From Rosistilla carotiformis (GTDB lineage: Bacteria; Planctomycetota; Planctomycetia; Pirellulales; Pirellulaceae), in contig NZ_CP036348.1 in assembly GCF_007753095.1 (NCBI RefSeq), forward strand, positions 2,294,001 to 2,358,000: a stretch of 64,000 bases of DNA, written 5' to 3'. Position numbers and translations under genes: made by a program. Under the pieces are notes generated by a model. The model did not search any database and was not told the DNA's origin. It was given only the letters and a program-made list of their open reading frames with translations. This document shows positions 61,960-64,000 of this stretch, piece after piece. Positions within the stretch are counted from its first letter, which is position 1; each line of letters starts with the position of its first letter.

Positions 61960-63097
61960 GAGTCACCCAAGATAGCCAACCGGAGCCCATGTTTCACCGA
62001 GAGGTGGCGCATCGGACTGCGAGTGCTGGTGTAAGAGATTTCGCCGCAAATCCGTTAGTTGCAAAACAGAGGTCATGTGTTAGAGGGATACCAGAGCGAC
62101 GGACTGGTGATGCCCATAATCGAGCGTACGTTAACTGCAGCCGGAGTGGTCTTCCAAACCATTTCCCAAAGAAGCAGACTCGTAGAACCCTGACCTAACC
62201 GTTGTACTCGATCGTGCAGCCCGAAAGCACATGTAAACCATGCTCTGGGGATCCCTGCAGAAATGGCCTAATGCCATGATCCCTAAGGATTCCAAATACA
62301 GCCCGGGAATGCAACCGAATCGACCGTGGATGCGGATTCGAGTTGGGCAGCACACAAAGGTGACGCCATACCCAGGAACACGAAAATCAGGAGTTCTGTG
62401 TTACCTAGAGGCGGACATATGGCAACCTACAATAGATCGCCCTGCCCTGTTAAGACCAATGTCTTATTCACTGCTTGAATGTTATCGCCACTTTTCGCGA
62501 TGTCAAGTCCGCGGCACCAACACGGTGTGGTTTTTATGGGATTAACGCCAGTCGCGCAATCCAGAAGGGGACCTACCGGCATTTCTGAAGATCGGCATGT
62601 TCCATCTTGGCTGCGTCCCAATGGCTCGAGAAGTGTCCCTCGCTGGGTGGGCATTGTTCCGTAAATGCAGGCAAATCCGCAGGCAGGGCGCTGCTCAGAA
62701 TGATTGGCAACCCCGACGGCCCGGCGTGCGCCTTAATTGTCTGACCGTTGGCGAGCTCCACAATGAACGGATACGTTTCATCGGTTTTCGAAGTAGAAAG
62801 CTTGTTTCGCATGAGTCCGCCACTTAAATGATCGAGAGGGATGAGGTGCCGTGTTGCAATGCGAACCGCCAGATTGTCGTCAGTACCTTTGCGTAGAACG
62901 TCTAGGGACAAACACGGTGACGGCCGCTATAAGAGATCGGCTGTAATAAACCGCGTAAATTTTGGCGCGAAACCGTTCTATAATCGCAAAATTAGGGCCT
63001 CGTAATCCCAGGTACATCCGTTTGTACTTAACGGGTCCCCCTACCTGGCCTCAGGTGTTCTCTCTCGGGAGCTGTTGCCGACACCAGCAGCGAGTGG
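61960..63097. other. Spacer between rho and the cysteine desulfurase gene
   Basis: I find no supportable gene in about 1.1 kb. Short frames on both strands (the longest about 112 codons, 62573-62911 minus) have no recognisable motif or ribosome site, and no RNA gene is evident. Confidence 0.45.
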
Positions 63098-64000
63098 TCA
63101 TCCGAATCGTCGCATCTGTTCATAGGCGTCGGCCAGCATGGTAATCGCCCGATCGATCTCGTCGACTGTGTTGAAACGACCGATTCCGATGCGCAGGCTG
63201 GACCGCGCCTGCGGCTCGCTCCGCCCAATCCCCAGTAAAACATGGCTCGCCACGGCGTCGAGGCTGTTGCACGCCGAGCCACTTGATACGGCGAGCTGCG
63301 GAGAGGCGAGCATCAACGCTTCCCCTTCCACCCCAGGGAACATCACGTTTAGATTCCCCGCCACACGCGATTGTGAATCCAACGCAGGGCCGTTGATTTC
63401 CAGGCCGGGAATCCTTTGAACGAGACCCTCCCATAGGCGTTGGCGTAGCGTCGCGATGCGTTGGTTTTCGGCGGACAGTCCTTCGGTGCACAAATGTAAA
63501 GCGGTTGCCATGCCGGCAATCGCTGCCGGGTTCATCGTCCCGGGACGTACGCGGCGCTGCTGACCTCCGCCGAACAATCGAGGCTGGATCCGCGTCAACC
63601 GACCCTGGCGGCGGCAGTACAGCAAACCGACTCCCTTGGGACCGTAGAACTTGTGAGCCGAACAGCTCAGAAGATCAACCTTCAAGTCGGCAACGTCGAT
63701 GGCGACCCGTCCAACCGCTTGTGTGGCGTCGGTATGGACGGGGATGTCGCGCTGGTGCGCGATTTCGATTAGGGGCTTCAACGGATGCAGGCTGCCGATT
63801 TCGTTGTTGGCAAGCATTAACGAGACGATCCCCGTGTCGTCGGTCAACGTGTCGGCAAATTGTCCCTCGTCGATCTGCCCGTTGGCGTCGACCCCCAAGA
63901 CCGTCACCCGAAACCCTTCGCGGCGCAGCATTTCGATCGGATCGAGAACGGCCGGGTGTTCGGTAACCGCGGTCACAATGTGGCGTTTTCGATTTCGTGG
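63098..64000 (-). CDS. Cysteine desulfurase (NifS/IscS family), 5' truncated by the window
   Basis: This PLP enzyme takes sulfur from cysteine for Fe-S cluster or tRNA thiolation. Three hundred visible codons read from the edge (PRNRKRHIVTAVTEHPAVLD) to the stop at 63098. Seen are the substrate His/Asp region (HTDATQAVG), the PLP lysine in CSAHKFYGPKGVG, the RPGTMNPAAIAGM segment and the catalytic Cys loop SSGSACNS. The GTG at 63976 is internal, because family sequence continues upstream to the window edge. It is typical core-genome content. Confidence 0.93.
   Translation of the reverse strand, partial: PRNRKRHIVTAVTEHPAVLDPIEMLRREGFRVTVLGVDANGQIDEGQFADTLTDDTGIVSLMLANNEIGSLHPLKPLIEIAHQRDIPVHTDATQAVGRVAIDVADLKVDLLSCSAHKFYGPKGVGLLYCRRQGRLTRIQPRLFGGGQQRRVRPGTMNPAAIAGMATALHLCTEGLSAENQRIATLRQRLWEGLVQRIPGLEINGPALDSQSRVAGNLNVMFPGVEGEALMLASPQLAVSSGSACNSLDAVASHVLLGIGRSEPQARSSLRIGIGRFNTVDEIDRAITMLADAYEQMRRFG

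Noticed and set aside
62573-62911. Minus-strand frame of 112 codons in the rho-desulfurase spacer
   Set aside because: Plausible composition but no ribosome site, no domain and no neighbour context; not enough to call a gene.
1-64000. CRISPR array
   Set aside because: No regularly spaced direct repeats were seen; the GGGAG and CAATCT repeats are irregular and short.

Overview
The window comes from a bacterial chromosome, most likely a planctomycete of the Pirellula/Rhodopirellula type. This is an inference from moderate GC content, protein style, a Rho with a Gly/Asn-rich N-terminal extension, and short purine-rich and CAATCT-type repeats in spacers. No rRNA or other phylogenetic marker is present to prove it. 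The window has three blocks: a large metal (mainly copper) resistance region (1 to about 41,000), a mobile/defence island (about 41,300 to 60,450), and chromosomal housekeeping genes (tRNA-Ser, rho, a cysteine desulfurase).

Metal block, plus strand, 1-13,919: a run of co-oriented genes begins with an RND adaptor truncated by the window edge and an RND pump. It continues with a secreted protein built of two similar halves around a His-rich linker, a His-rich lipoprotein, a secreted thioredoxin-like protein, an ABC permease/ATPase pair, an ICMT-like membrane methyltransferase, a BON-domain protein, an HtrA-type protease and an SPC-type P1B ATPase. A DUF305 membrane protein and an ECF sigma factor follow, divergently transcribed. 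A 1362-residue membrane-anchored P-loop/helical-repeat protein (15,658-19,746) interrupts the metal genes and looks like a STAND/NACHT-type candidate defence protein.

Second metal block, 19,986-41,000: a CusC-like lipoprotein diverges from a Cys-rich secreted protein, a CusB adaptor with two metal-binding zinc-ribbon-like modules, CusA, a four-repeat YHS-like protein, a lipoprotein and a GNAT acetyltransferase. On the minus strand follow an RsbU-type phosphatase, two Cys-rich secreted proteins (one a triple repeat with 18 Cys), a potassium-channel-like protein, CsoR, a multicopper oxidase, a second TolC-family protein and a CopA-type Cu+ ATPase. A plus-strand Csp-like copper-storage four-helix protein diverges from CopA. 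Four palindromes of the form TACCC-N5-GGGTA sit at the divergent or upstream promoters of these transcription units and probably form one CsoR regulon.

Defence island: an IS1182-like element with 30-bp inverted repeats (41,299-43,145) marks the left side. The right side carries an excisionase-like HTH gene and a tyrosine recombinase beside tRNA-Ser(GGA). Between them lies a DISARM-like cassette: drmMII (plus strand) facing a minus-strand operon of a DrmE-like protein, a NERD/UvrD-type helicase, drmA, drmB and a modification-dependent-type restriction endonuclease. The endonuclease gene is broken by a frameshift and an in-frame amber codon. No drmC is visible.

Right end: tRNA-Ser, rho, a stretch of about 1.1 kb without a supportable gene, and a cysteine desulfurase truncated by the window edge.
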